A stretch of DNA of 64,000 nucleotides from Trissonchulus latispiculum. Its lineage: Eukaryota > Nematoda > Enoplea > Enoplida > Ironidae. How positions within the stretch are numbered: position 1 is the stretch's first letter; each line of letters opens with the position of its first letter. The position numbers and the translations under genes are program-made. The stretch is from positions 1 to 64,000 of the forward strand of contig JASAND010018185.1 in the NCBI GenBank assembly GCA_030248195.1. Direction: 5' to 3'. This document shows, piece after piece, positions 1-11,214 of this stretch. The notes beneath the pieces were generated by a model. The model was given only the letters and a program-made list of their open reading frames with translations, had not been told where the DNA came from and made no database searches.

Positions 1-850
1 AATGGTGTACTCAAAATATTTTGATAGACGCACAAGACCCAGTCAACGAAAACATAAATGGCCGTAGTAGACGCGTGATTACTACGTAGTCTGGGAAGCA
101 GACGGCTTCCAAGACTGAGAAGAAAGGACTTTTAAGAAGTTAAGATGAAGGTTAAAGGAGGCCAAATTTGTGGCACTCCTTGTTAGAGGGTTAAGATTAC
201 GAAATAAAAAGTAATCTTCCAAAAACCATTTTAGCCCGTAACTTTCTTAATATTGGAAGTTAAGACGTCGGGTTTGGATATTCAGAATTAGAAAAGAATT
301 GCTTTCCAATAAAGTAAGTCATATTTTCGACCAAAATTAACTAATTATCACCTATAATCACTAATAAAGCCTAATTAATATGTATTAACATTAACCATCA
401 TCATCCTACGTACTTCTCTAGCAATTAATAATATTTTTAATAAACCACATTCCAATATGTGCTTATCAACTGCATACAATTTCTCTTTTGATGGGATTTT
501 CAGACTAATTGTGCAATATTGTTCTCACTTTCAGAGCAATATTTTTCTTTCTTGATTTCTTAACTTGCTTAGATTGGAATTTAAGAGTACTTCTTAACTA
601 ATGAGTAAGTGAACGGAGGTCTTATTCAAGAGCATGGGAAGAACGACCCCTCCTTATTAGCTTAAATGTTTAATTAATTCTTATTTAGATGCGTTCTACT
701 GGATGTTCCATTTATTCTAAGAGACCAAAATTAGTTAAAGGCGTAATTTCTAGCTTTTAGCTTTATTTCTGTCAACAATCGAACCTATGTCCCTATCTTG
801 AGTTTGCTGAGTATTCCAAATTGGCTGGCAACTCTGATACCACTACGATA
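1..850 (-). mobile_element. Truncated copy D of the hairpin-rich repeat
   Basis: This stretch aligns with positions about 54830-55640 of copy B, in the same orientation. Shared landmarks are the 'ataactttc..aatattgg.agtta' block near 235, the 'gggaagaacgacccctcc' block near 636, the 'cctatgtccctat' block near 785 and the terminal 'tggcaactctg' near 829. It keeps a hairpin at 88-116 (AGTCTGGGAAG, 7-nt loop, CTTCCAAGACT) where copies A and C have a 10-bp GGGAGG/CCTCCC stem. A second hairpin, CGTAGTA/TACTACG, lies near 63-86. No coding potential is visible. It is older or more diverged than A, B and C and is cut by the window edge. Confidence 0.7.
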
Positions 851-1020
851 ATCATTCTATACAACAACTGTTTGGACGCTCAGATACTCCATTTCAGATT
901 CTGATTAACACATTCCATAAGGTATAGGAACTGGTATTCCAACTGAAGATCACAACCCATAACATATTGAAATTTTTTGCACATTTTCGACTTCATTATG
1001 AGTTTTACATTGCACATTGC

Positions 1021-1353
1021 CAGAAATGTATGCAAATAAATTGTTTTTTGCATGCGCGATTGGGTTGGAAAACCGAAGAATTAATTGCCCAAAGTTTTGC
1101 GGTCGGCTCAGTTGACGACCTTTTTCTTCGATATATTGCCAGATTCGAAAGAAATTATCATAAGCCGACATTTGCTTATGCAGCTAAAAATCAAGAGGCC
1201 ATATTCAAGCTGAAAGGTCTGAATTTGCTACAGTTGCAGGATATTTTTGGTTTTGGCGTGGCTGCTTTGGGTCTGGCAACCGTTTTGCTTATCCTAGAAA
1301 TATCTTATCACATGCATATAAAATTGTATGTAAAATTCCGTTGGAATAAATGA
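1021..1353 (+). CDS. C-terminal exon of an ionotropic receptor (IR)-like gene, partial
   Basis: The frame encodes about 110 residues ending in TGA at 1351. The order is the end of an S2-type ligand-binding lobe (ARLGWKTEELIAQSF.. then RYIARFERNY), a linker with LNLLQLQDIFGFG, and a final membrane segment (VAALGLATVLLILEISYHM). This is the usual end of arthropod IRs: a helix before 'L.L..+.G.F', then M4 and a short tail. The frame is open from 928; an AG acceptor at 1019-1020 (cattgccag) is the likely exon start, but an earlier start cannot be excluded. A polyadenylation signal AATAAA overlaps the stop codon (TGG AAT AAA TGA). The remaining exons are not found upstream, where repeat D lies, so the gene may be truncated or have distant exons. 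Family call by pattern, not by search. Confidence 0.55.
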   Translation, partial: QKCMQINCFLHARLGWKTEELIAQSFAVGSVDDLFLRYIARFERNYHKPTFAYAAKNQEAIFKLKGLNLLQLQDIFGFGVAALGLATVLLILEISYHMHIKLYVKFRWNK

Positions 1354-1810
1354 ACATATGTTTGTTAGTGAGTTAGGTGCCACAATGAGATGTCAATCCA
1401 AAGTGATAGTTACTGGTTAGGAGAGCTTTCAGTTAAAGGCAAGACAAGTACAAACGTAGTGGTGGTGGTGGTTTTTGTCGTGTGTGGTTTTAGCTTCTCT
1501 AGGGTAGTGTTGGGTTTGGCCGAAGTTGGCCTGTCCAACAGCCAACGGCCAACTGGTTGGCCTGTGGCTGTTTGTTTTCCTTTGGTTGTTGGCTGGTCAA
1601 TAGCCGTGGGGTGTTGAAATTTTTCATTACGATGTCTTTTGGCCTGTTCTGCCTTTGGCTCTGTCTTCGACTTGCATCCCTTTCTGACAGTAACCTTAGA
1701 TGAACTGAACTGGGCAGCACAAACTAAATATCTGGCAATGTTATTTATATTGACAGCAAGTTAAGAGGCAACAGCTTGCAACAATTACCGCAAACAGTGC
1801 TTCAAAAATT

Positions 1811-1855
1811 GATCAAGCCGGGAATCGAACCAGTGACCTTGTGATCTAACCTAAC
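1811..1855 (-). repeat. tRNA-like (SINE-type) B-box remnant
   Basis: On the minus strand 1817-1831 reads GGTTCGATTCCCGGC, a consensus Pol III B box / T arm, followed by degenerate tRNA-like sequence. No complete cloverleaf can be drawn. A weaker B-box-like sequence of the same orientation lies at 2565-2579. Most likely remnants of tRNA-derived SINEs. Confidence 0.45.
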
Positions 1856-2857
1856 TTATTCTCCACCTTTCGGAGTCGCTTTCCCAGCAAAACTTTTCAG
1901 TTTTCGATTTCTCTCCAACTTACGTGACTCATAAGTTTTGAGTTGACTGGCATCATTACAGCAGACTCAGTAGTTTTTCAAATTCTTTATAACTTATCGA
2001 AAACTAGCAAAAAACGAAACTTTCAACTAAATACTTGTGAGAGATCTGGTAAAAACAGGATGCAACTAGTTTACTATGAAAAATGTTTACTGATGTCGAA
2101 ACCTGTATTTAGTTGTTGCAACTTGTTTCTAGTCACAAAAAGGTTTACAACAGAACACTTTACATTTACTTCAAAGTTAGTGCAATCGTTTCACTAATTT
2201 GCACCATAATCACACTTTAACATTGCAATTTGGCATGGAAATTTTATAAACGGCTGCATTAAACTAATTACATGTGACAAAGTTCGTTGTTTATTTAAAC
2301 GAAACCTGTTTCACTGATAATGCACTGTGGTATGTGCAACTTTCTGGGCATTGTTAAAAACTGAAAGTCGGATTTTTATAGTCTGCCATCAAGTGGTTGT
2401 TTCATATGTTCAGTTTGTTTGCTCTTTTCTGCTTATTTTCCAGTCCACATTTCGTCAAATATTCCCACGCTTTCACTTGCTCGTAAGTACCCGACAACCT
2501 GCCAAACGTTTTTGCCGTTGTTGTGAAACTTAGGCTTATAAGAACCAGACAGAAAAGTGTCCAGTCCGGAGATCGAACCTGCGTGAGACCGCGTGACAAC
2601 GGAAAATATGGAGATGAGGCCGAGTTGGGCGGGCAGGACTGATTCACAAAAAGCTTAATTGTGCAAAAATACATAACACTTTTAGGCTGTTGTCTCGCTT
2701 AACCACCAATCCCACAAATTTTTAAAACTTGACCAATTGAGCTAAAATGTGGTGTGTCTTCGTTTTCGACCACAATTTCTTTGACTTCGGTTTTCTCTTC
2801 TTATCTTATATTAGACTTTTCTTATTAAGTAAGAAATACGTTTAAAAAATACAAAAA

Positions 2858-2952
2858 TACAAGAAGCTCCTCTAGTGACTGGCCGCGCATCAGCACTTTT
2901 GTAGAAGACTACAAAAATTCCTGTAATTTCTACAGGAGTTGGTTTAAGAGTG
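2858..2952 (+). repeat. Right-end fragment of the CCTGTAG foldback MITE
   Basis: The stretch holds 'cacttttgtagaa', 'cctgtaatttctacagg' and the terminal 'aagagtg' seen at the right ends of the full copies at 4509-5106 and 27255-27985. It shares 'gctcctctagtgactggccgc' with 'gtcagtcactagcggagc' in the second copy in reverse. Only one end is present. Confidence 0.55.
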
Positions 2953-3128
2953 TGGAATCACGCTGGAAAAAGTGCGGATATGACATGACCATTTTTATTA
3001 AAATACTAAAATATTAAAAGTATTAAATATTAAAATAAAATAAAGCTGACAGTCTACTTGACCCTTCGGAAGGACAGCTCTGGTCCTTCCTTAAGATTCA
3101 GATAACGTCTCTATTTTACCAATTTTAG

Positions 3129-4057
3129 TGCCAAATGTTCCGCGGAAACGGATAAAGACTTAACGTGCTTGAACTCAACAAGGGAATATTTTGAGTCCCA
3201 AGTGGCGGATGCAGTTGATGGGTACCTGAGAGTTTTGGTCAACACTAGAACCTGGTATGAAAGACATGGACAGGAGAATCAGAATTTATCCACATCCGAT
3301 TTAGCTAAAAGCCTAGTTGGCAAGTTGCCAGAAGGATCTATTCTGGATGCCAGTGACGTTGAGTCTATGGTTGACACGATCGTTTCCAGAGTAAGCACAA
3401 TATATCCTTACAAGATTGTATTAAGATTGTATTGAATTTGAAATGAATTAACTGGATTAACATGGATTAACTTAGATTTAAGACTACTGCATGAATTGCA
3501 TACAGCTGAAATCCTTTGTATCCTTTGTATCGAATATATTTTTCAATGCAGAGATTTGCGAAATATAACCAAATATTAGGATTAACCGAGCAGCTGTTAA
3601 GCATGAGATATGTAGACATCCTGATTCAAATCGGTAACGTTAGGAATTAAACATCTTGAACAACTTAAATACAATTCAAAACTTTGGGTCTGAACTGAAG
3701 CCAGCATGCATTTTGGACATTGTTTCTGTTTCACTAAATTGAATCTGGCACTGATTTAGTTTTCCCATGTTTTAGGCAATGGACAAATCGACCTCACTCG
3801 ATCCTCCGCCCCCAGTAAAATGTCCCATTCCACCCAGCTATGATAGCAGTCGGCTTTGGGAAATCGTAGCGATCGCTTCCCTGGTTCTAAATGTGATCAT
3901 TGCAGCTCTTGTGATTCCTTTCGTTCTTCAGAATTGCGTTCAGCAGAAGAATCTGAAGGATGCCTATCAGACTTTGGTTCGCAGCACATCCGATCTCAGT
4001 GCGGTCAACAGTAATCGATCCACAAAAACGTCACTTCAGGACTGCAACACCGCGTAG
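3129..4057 (+). CDS. Last two exons of an unrecognised single-pass membrane protein
   Basis: Two exons fit together. The first (3129-3390) follows a TTTTAG acceptor, is open for 87 codons and ends at a strong donor, AGA|GTAAGC. The second (3776-4057) follows ATGTTTTAG and continues in phase 0 to a TAG stop. The encoded part has a polar region with two cysteines and a possible N-glycosylation site (CLNSTREYF), a charged segment rich in acidic residues, a proline-rich link (SLDPPPPVKCPIPPSY), one hydrophobic segment (EIVAIASLVLNVIIAALVIPFVL) and a short Ser/Thr-rich tail ending DCNTA. This is the layout of a type I membrane protein with a small cytosolic tail. Upstream exons are not identified and the family is not recognised. 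Phase agreement and both splice consensus sites make it a likely real gene. Confidence 0.55.
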
Positions 4058-4508
4058 CCTGACTGACTCATATTTGTTTTTCATACTTGTCTGTATTGTT
4101 ATTTATTGTATGCTGTTTTACATAATAATTTCAACTCTATGCGTTCATTGCTTTCGGCAAACATAACAAACTGAACAGCCATTTGCTTTTCTGCCGGAGA
4201 ATGTAAAATCTGTTTAGGGACCAATGTGCATATTTTATTACTAAATTGTTTAACTTCAAACTAAGCACTTTTTCTAAAAAAGCATCACTGGTTTTGCTTA
4301 GAACCTTCACATATGAGAAACTTCAAGCTGATCCATTGATGCTGAGTGATATCACTTAGAACAGGAATTTTGCTCAAGGCTAACAATCCCCAACCATTAT
4401 TATATTATAGTGTGTGCAAGACAGGTCTAATTTATCAGTAGGAATAAACGTTTAATGGTTTTTTGCTTTAAAGGACGGGCGACAAATTTTTTTGGCAAAT
4501 TTCTCCTG

Positions 4509-5106
4509 CACTCTTAAAAAGACTTAAAATTTCCTGTAGAAAATACTAAAGAAACCTGTAGTTTTAATTGCAGTAGTTTCCTGTAGAAAATACTAAAGAA
4601 ACCTGTAGTTTTGTTCGACTTTTTTGGCAATCCTAAATCAGATACCAAACCTGTAGTTTTTACAAGACAAAACCTGTAAATTTTACTGGAGCGACCTGCT
4701 AACGGAAAAGGGGGGCAGATGTGGGGGGCTGCCGCTCACAAAATATTTCCGACAGGGAGCGGCCGTTACAAAAAATCACCCACGGGGTGTTGAAAGACTG
4801 AAAATTTGAAAATATTCAAAATATTTCAGTCTTCAAAAATTATGACCTTATGACCAGTTTGTGTTATCAGCGTATCGAGTACTTTCCTGTAGAGTAAACC
4901 TGTAAACCAGTGAAAACTATTAGTTTCATTTGTATTGAATATTGGTCTAACTTGTAATCCATTCTACCAAAGTATATCCGGTAAATACTACCAAGGATGA
5001 CCTGTAGAAATTACAAGAGTTAACCTGTATTTTCTACAAAAGCGTTTGTATTTACCATCTACAAAAGTAAATTCCTGTAGTTTTTACTGGAACATTTCTA
5101 AGCGTG
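4509..5106. mobile_element. Foldback MITE filled with CCTGTAG/CTACAGG motifs, copy 1
   Basis: The ends are inverted: CACTCTTAAAAAGAC on the left and, read backwards, CACACGCTTAGAAATG on the right. The interior repeats the heptamer CCTGTAG and its reverse complement many times in both halves around a non-repetitive centre (AAAGGGGGGCAG, GAGCGGCCGTTAC, CACGGGGTGTTGAAAGACTG). The centre and most motifs recur in the copy at 27255-27985. There is no ORF of note, so it is non-autonomous. Confidence 0.75.
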
Positions 5107-5134
5107 TGGTCTGTGTTATTTCGCGTGATGATAA

Positions 5135-5180
5135 GTATGATATGATATGATATGATATGATATGATGATATGATATGATA
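5135..5180. repeat. (ATGAT)n microsatellite
   Basis: Tandem ATGAT/ATATG pentamers with one slip (gatgat) near the middle. A simple repeat with no associated gene. Confidence 0.9.
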
Positions 5181-6296
5181 ACGCCAAAATGGATCTTGAT
5201 AGCTGGTTCCTAATTGGCTCCCAAAAGCTCCCTGTCTACCAATTTTGAGGAAGATAATGAAAATAGGTTTTAACAACGTTTCAGTCAGTTTCCAACATCA
5301 TAAATCGATTAGGTAATAAAATGTCTTGAACCAGAGGTATCGAATCGAATTCCGCTTAAAATTCTAGGATAAATCTTAACTTAAAGGATGTTCACTTTTT
5401 GGCTAGTTTTCTCGGCAATCTCTGAGTTTACTAAATTTGAATTATTTTATAGACCACGTGAGATGTTCACAGTACTGACTCCAGAGTCCTCTATAAACTG
5501 AAATTAGAGGTTAGCATAGGAAAACTTAATTTTCTAAAGTTGGGGAATTATCAAAAATTAAAAAAACATGGCGTCCATGAATCATCAATCCCCTAGCATA
5601 CTGCCTGGAACTAAACCGTGCACGAATACAAAACCGCAATATATTGATTAATTAAACTAGTTAAAGGGACGATTCATTGTTAGCAGCCGAAAGTTCGTGC
5701 ACAACGGTGACGATTTGTATCGACGGTTGCTAGAATCGCTTGGTTTTTCAGGTAACTGTTCATGTCCAGGGTTGCAGTATATATTAAGAGTTGTTCGTTG
5801 GCAACATAAACCTAAACTGTTTCTATGCGAAGGCAGGAATTGAAGTTTTGAAATTGAAATTGGAATCAATGTCTTTGACACTGTTTGAGTTCTGAGTTTT
5901 AAGTCTGATTTGGCTAGCTAGGTCTGCAGCGTTTTGGATCTTGATATAATTTTGTTATTTTGTGACGGATCTTTATTACTGACAATGGTACATATTTGTG
6001 TACTTTTTGATCTGGAATTGTTGATTTGGGGATGAGTTGGATGTCTGGGTTTGTGGTCTTTGTTACTAAGAGTTTTTGTAATCTGGTTCTGGACTGGAAA
6101 GCAAAGATTTTCCATTGTTGAATTTTCCAAATTGCATAATTTGTTTCTGTTTGTTGCCACCGCCAGCCAGTTTAACTCTGTCCGGCCAACAACACAGACT
6201 CAATCCAAATTCCAAAAGTCTATACAGCTACTATGGCAAATGATATATATAAGTGGGGATAATTTCAACTTTGTTAGACTGTAAATTTCATTTCTA
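5181..6296. other. Stretch without recognisable genes
   Basis: Short open frames exist on both strands, including a polar Asn/Ser/Lys-rich one on the minus strand at 5918-6160 that lies just 3' of the Gypsy integrase remnant and might be its degraded tail. None shows a domain, splice consensus or codon pattern that supports a gene. No long terminal repeat was recognised. Confidence 0.4.
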
Positions 6297-7741
6297 TTAT
6301 TTGTCATAAAGCTCTTGTTTCCGCAGGCGAACAGCCGTACAATAACGGAATTGAAGGGTTTTCTGTTTCAGATTGGATTGTGTAACCCCATTCTTTCGTA
6401 AGTAATTCTTGAATGTTCGGACCATTCTTTCGGCAATACCATTTGATTCAGGATTGTAAGGTGGGCTGAAAATGTGACGGACTCCATTTCTTTTGCAAAA
6501 ATCCTGTAGTTTTTCTGACGGAAACGGGGGCCCGTTGCCAGAAACCAGAATCTCGGGAAAACCAAAACGAGCGAATACGATCGCCAGTGCTATTATTGTA
6601 GATTCTGCTGAAGTCGACGACATCGGTAGAATCTCAACCCGTCTGCTGCCACCGTCTACCAGGACCAAATGAGACTGGCCGTGGCTGTAAGCAAAGTCGA
6701 TGTGTAAGCGTTCCCAAGCATAGGACTTTGGCCAACTAGCGTATGTGCGTGGTGGACGCTGAGCAGCTTCAGCACAATTTTGACAGGACTTCACCAATGA
6801 CTCAATTTGGCTCGACAACCCTGGCCACCAAAATAAAGGCTTGGCAACAGCCCTCATTTTCGCTGTTCCAGGGTGACCTTCATGCAGCAACTTTAGTAGA
6901 TTTTCTCGCAAACTGACTGGAATAAGGACAGCGCTTCGCCAAGTTATGAGGTCATCGCATATGCTCAAATCTTGCCGAGTCGGTAGATATGGTTTCATGT
7001 CACCGTGGTTCCAGTCAGCATGGCCAGTTGTGATATACTTTTTAAGTTTCAGGAATGTTGCATCTTCAACTTGCGCCTTTCTCAATTCGTCGGAAGACAA
7101 CGGCATTTCCAGATAGTGCCATATAATATACATCACTGAGCTGATCTTCCTGCTGTGCTTCAACAGTACAAAAAGGCGGTTTTGACATGGCATCTGCATT
7201 CCCATTTTGTTGACCTGACTTGTACACCAAGTCGTAGTCGAACCCAGCAAGAAAAGTAGCCCATCTTTGCATGCGAGACGCTGTAATTACGGGATCTCTT
7301 TCTTTGGCCCAAAAAGAGCTGTCAATGGTTTGTGGTCTGTGAACAAGGTAAACTTCCGACCGTACAAGTACTGAAAGAATTTCGTGACACCATACACAAT
7401 AGCCAAAGCTTCTTTTCGACTTGGCTGTAGTTCCTCTCGACTTGGGATAAAGTTCGAAAAGCGAAGGCAACAGGCTTTTCTTGACCATCTATTTGATGAG
7501 ATAAGACAGCTCCAACTCCGACAGGTGAGGCATTGCATGCCAAAAACAATGGATGAGTTGGCGGAAAATGGGTCAAACAACTGCTGGAAAGCAAGCAGTC
7601 ACGGATCTCTTTGATTGCTTTGATGCAGTCTTCATCCATGTGAAACTTGACTCCTTTTCTAAGCAAGGCATTAAGAGGCGCAGTTTTAGTCGCCAGCGCA
7701 GGGACAAATTTACCGTAGTAATTGATCAAGCCCAAATATGA
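6297..7741 (-). pseudogene. Ty3/Gypsy retrotransposon pol remnant (RNase H and integrase)
   Basis: Read from 7741 downwards, the pieces follow pol order. First comes the end of reverse transcriptase (GLINYYGKFVPALA), then RNase H (catalytic motif seen as [16 protein letters not shown], Asp replaced by Asn; later [12 protein letters not shown]), then 'SGQQNGNADAMS', then integrase with an H2C2 zinc motif (HEGHPG.. SCQNCAE) and a DDE core. In the core, HIDFAY keeps the first acid, VSGNGPPF has Gly where Asp is expected, and NPESNGIAE keeps the Glu. The reading frame changes at least three times between 7066 and 7735, so the copy is dead. It belongs with the K02A2.6-like Gypsy group commonly seen in invertebrates. 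No LTRs were found. Confidence 0.85.
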
Positions 7742-8517
7742 CCTGAGCTCTGATGCTGATCACAAAAGTTACAGCTTTATATTTCCAGATAATACGATAA
7801 CTAGACTGTATAGGATAGAATCTTGTATATTTCATAGTTTTTCAGTCATACGCAAACCCTGCAACGTACAACTCAATTAGCAGGTGCTTGCTGCTTAATA
7901 AACAGGTGCACAGTAAACTGGCTTAATGAATCAGACTAAGACCCCATACCTGGAAGCAGGAATGTACGGTTGTCTGGTATAGGAGCTTGACCCTCTGTTC
8001 CAAGGGTCTAAGCTCATAACACAGAGGAGCATTCACCCTGTTCATCCACAAGAGTCCTGGTTTTCCAGGTTTGAGACACATTTATTGCAAAAACACCGAA
8101 AATCTAGTTTTCAGTTCACCTTATTTTTCAGCCCAGGATTTCGCCTCCTGAATATATAAGGTTCGGGATTCCATTCATGACACTCAGGCAACCCTTTCAT
8201 CCATGACTGCAACATCTATTTGGGACAGATATTTTGGGATTTCCAGCATCTACTGTAGAGCATTGGGATCGACCTAGTTCTAGCTGATAATCACAGCTGT
8301 TTGCCAGATTGATTTTGCGGATAGCATATTCCGTCTCAGAATCGTCTCTTGCAGAAAAGATTAACTTGATTTCATACATCAGCCAAATTTTATACTCTGC
8401 TCAAAGTTGATAAGTCCTACCCTTTATGGTGCATCAAGATCGCAATACCCTCCACAAGGTAACACAAAGGAACAGACTGCTAAAACATAACACATTTTAA
8501 AAGTGTTCAAAGAGTTT
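7742..8517. other. Spacer inside the Gypsy remnant; reverse transcriptase missing
   Basis: Between the gag and RNase H pieces a protease and most of reverse transcriptase are expected, about 1.5 kb. Only 776 bp are present and no RT motif is readable in any frame. The segment was probably deleted or replaced after insertion. Confidence 0.4.
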
Positions 8518-8943
8518 CTAAAATTTTATGCTATAATAAGTTAGTTCTTCTTCTTCGGCTCTTTCTAGTTCATCTTGGGACGTAGCCTGGATCCATTTGA
8601 TAGTAGTAGCTGATGGACAAACTCGCCGGAAATAACCACGCCCTCCACAATTGTTGCAGTTAGCCTTCAGAGCAGGACAGATATGAGAGCCAGAACGATA
8701 GGAGTTTCCACAGCTAGCACAGACCTTACTTTTTCCTGCCGACCCTTCCAGCTGTTTTCTATCTTGCTGTGTCCTACAGGAGATCTCAGCTCCCTGGAAC
8801 GCAGCGTCGTTCCTTTCTCGCTCTTCCTTCTGCTTGATGGCATAAACAAGCAAATCTCGCTGATTCTTTAGTGAAGGTGTCGGAGGTGGTATCCCGAAGC
8901 TGGATGCGTAGGCCATGGGGTACGAGATAATCACAGATCCCAA
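8518..8943 (-). pseudogene. Ty3/Gypsy gag remnant with zinc knuckles
   Basis: The minus-strand frame of 141 residues contains a charged segment (LLVYAIKQKEERERNDAAF) followed by cysteine motifs CASCGNSYRSGSHIC and CNNCGGRGYFRRVC. The second resembles a CX2CX4HX4C zinc knuckle with Tyr in place of His. It lies upstream of the pol remnant on the same strand, as expected for gag. An in-frame acidic end and loss of the zinc-binding His indicate decay. Confidence 0.7.
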
Positions 8944-9152
8944 CCCGTCGCCAAAGTGTTGCGTTTTCTACTCAAAAGGTGACATTAACCCATCATACAA
9001 TCCTTTATATAGGCGATAAGTTCTACCGTTGAATGATCTGATCCCGTGTACATCGAGGATCAGCTCTAGTTACTACAACTACTTCTTGCCAAGATTCTCC
9101 GCAACGGCTGAGTCAAACATACAAAGCCACCCCCTACCGTCTGGGGCTGTGT

Positions 9153-9367
9153 TATCAAAACCGGGTTGCGTTTAATCCGGGTTGAACCCACTTTTGGGGT
9201 CAGCCCTAAAATTTTATGGTTGGCTAAACCCCAATACTCAACCCAATGTTGTCATATATTTTGGGGCTGACTTACCTTTGCCAGCGTAAATTCGTTTCCT
9301 ACTCAACCCCAATTTCAGACTCAACCCTTGTTTTCTCAGCCCTTGTTAATTCAACCCGGTTTTGATA
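9153..9367. mobile_element. 215-bp inverted-repeat element with AACCCGG/CCGGGTT motifs
   Basis: The termini are exact inverted repeats: TATCAAAACCGGGTTG at 9153-9168 and CAACCCGGTTTTGATA at 9352-9367. The interior is built from AACCC/GGGTT-type blocks such as TTTTGGGGTCAGCCC, AACCCCAATACTCAACCC and TTTTGGGGCTGAC. It has no coding potential. Superfamily undetermined; no clear target duplication beyond a possible TA. Confidence 0.7.
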
Positions 9368-9836
9368 AACGGTCAAAGTTTTCAACCCCATCTTAACCCG
9401 GGCTGGGTTTCAACTCGGGATGAGATGCTTGATAACATCGACCACATGACAGCGCCTTCAGTGACGTTGCTCAGCTGATACTAGCCAGACCAGACGCGCC
9501 TGCCGGACCTACCTCTGGAAACCTGGAATCCTGTTCGGAACCGCCGACATCCGTTGACTTTGAATCCCGCGTCCAACGATGGGTTCTTTCGTTCATTAGA
9601 ACATTTTAAAGGGGAAGAAGTGTAATATATAAACGCAAGAAGCCTAAGGAAATCTTGATAATAAGTTATATCTGTTCCTATGTTATATCATGTATAAGTT
9701 ATAGTCACAAGTTGTAGTAACTAACTGCAAGGTGAACCAACTATACATACCTTTCTGAATACCAAACTGGTCGAATGCTACATTTTGAGCTAAAATGTTT
9801 CTAAATATAGATAGAAGTCAGTTTCAATGTTTTCAG

Positions 9837-10083
9837 ATGCTGGCCTCACTTATGACAGGATTTATTATGTCAAAAGTTGGTATTACTGAGAAGGAAGGAA
9901 GGAAGGCTTTTTGATGTTTTCAGTTGTTCGAGAAAATGATACAAAAGATGCCAAAATAAATGCGACGGAATATATAACCTATCCATGGACCGGAAATTTA
10001 CTCATGAATTTGCGATTAGACTGGAGGTACGAATACGGATTGCAAAGTATGCTACTTGGGCTGGACCTTACCGATGATATTTA
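9837..10083 (+). CDS. Possible two-exon 3' end of an unknown gene
   Basis: An AG acceptor (gttttcag) at 9922-9923 precedes an open frame to TAA at 10083 with 52 residues, containing NATEYITYPWTGNLLMN and DWRYEYGLQSMLLG. The composition (Trp, Tyr, Asp, balanced hydrophobics) looks like protein rather than AT-rich noise. A preceding mini-exon 9837-9879 (MLASLMTGFIMSKV), flanked by the same 'atgttttcag' acceptor and a GTATTA donor, would join in phase across a 44-bp intron. No family is recognised. The small exon and very short intron keep confidence low. Confidence 0.3.
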
Positions 10084-11214
10084 ACCTTGTTCTCTTTCGC
10101 GAAAATCACATACTTTTACTGCTTATTGTTGATAGTTTCATTATCACAGACGAAAAATGTTAATTTTAAATCATCCTGGACTGTGTGATGTGGTATTGCA
10201 GACTGTAGACTGCATTGCTGTGCTGAGTATATGCTGGTCAACTGACCAGTAAACATAAAGTTTAGTTTTTCATCTAACTGTTCAGCCTACCTGAAGTATT
10301 TACCTGGGAGAAACAAAAGTTTGAAAGCCTCGAGTTATCATTTCGGGTGGGACTAGTGGTCTCCACTGAGATCTTGAAACCAAAAACTGGCTGTAAAATG
10401 AAGAATAAGATCTGAAGTGAAGATATTGGTTCGCTTTTACTTTTTGGTATAGGCTGACTCATTGAATCCGTTTGAGATTAACGTCAATCAACAACAACAA
10501 CAACAAGAACAGCAAACAACTGGACTTCTGAAAAAAGAAGATTGATTAGTTCATTCATAGCATTTAAGTCTATGTTCAACTGTCGGCATTATTTTCAGTG
10601 GTATATACAAACTCTGATATCCAATTTAACATGACATTTAACTATGAATGATTGAGTCATCATTTAGTAGGTGTTCATGCCTCTGCCTCGAAGCATTGTT
10701 GGTCCATTACGCACTGTTAGCTTGGAATTATGTTATCTGGAGGCACTATAAGCGATGGAATGAAGTTTTGAGGAGGTCGTATATACAGTCAAATATTGCA
10801 CCTGTCCTAATGAAACAACTTTGCCAGTTAATTTTCAGTTGCGTAAGCAATTGTTGTAAATCCAATTCAATTGTATTAGACATTGGCTGTCTGAGCAAAT
10901 TCTGCTCAACAGAAAATGGTTCTTTCTACTATATTTAATGCAGACTTCCTCACCCCTGTTGGCGCTGTCATCTAGATTAAGTGTATTCAAGAATCGCAAA
11001 AATGCTGGTTAATCTCATTCCGATAGAGCTCTGGTGCAATTTATTGGGCTGCATACCTTATGGTGCCGGTTTATTTATTATGTAATAAGAGTTTTAATCA
11101 AATTTATATTGCAGTAAAAGGTACAACAAACAGCTGACTTTGCCATTTTTATTCTATACTCATTTTCTCTTGGCTCCATGTAGATCTACCCTAATATGAG
11201 CTTTGAACTTAGCC
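10084..11214. other. Stretch without recognisable genes
   Basis: An open frame of 96 codons at 10648-10938 on the plus strand has no recognisable domain and an irregular composition. A short (CAA)n run sits near 10490. Nothing else is supported. Confidence 0.35.

Noticed and set aside
6297..8943. Intact Gypsy retrotransposon
   Set aside because: Frames shift several times, catalytic residues are replaced, reverse transcriptase is missing and no LTRs were found.
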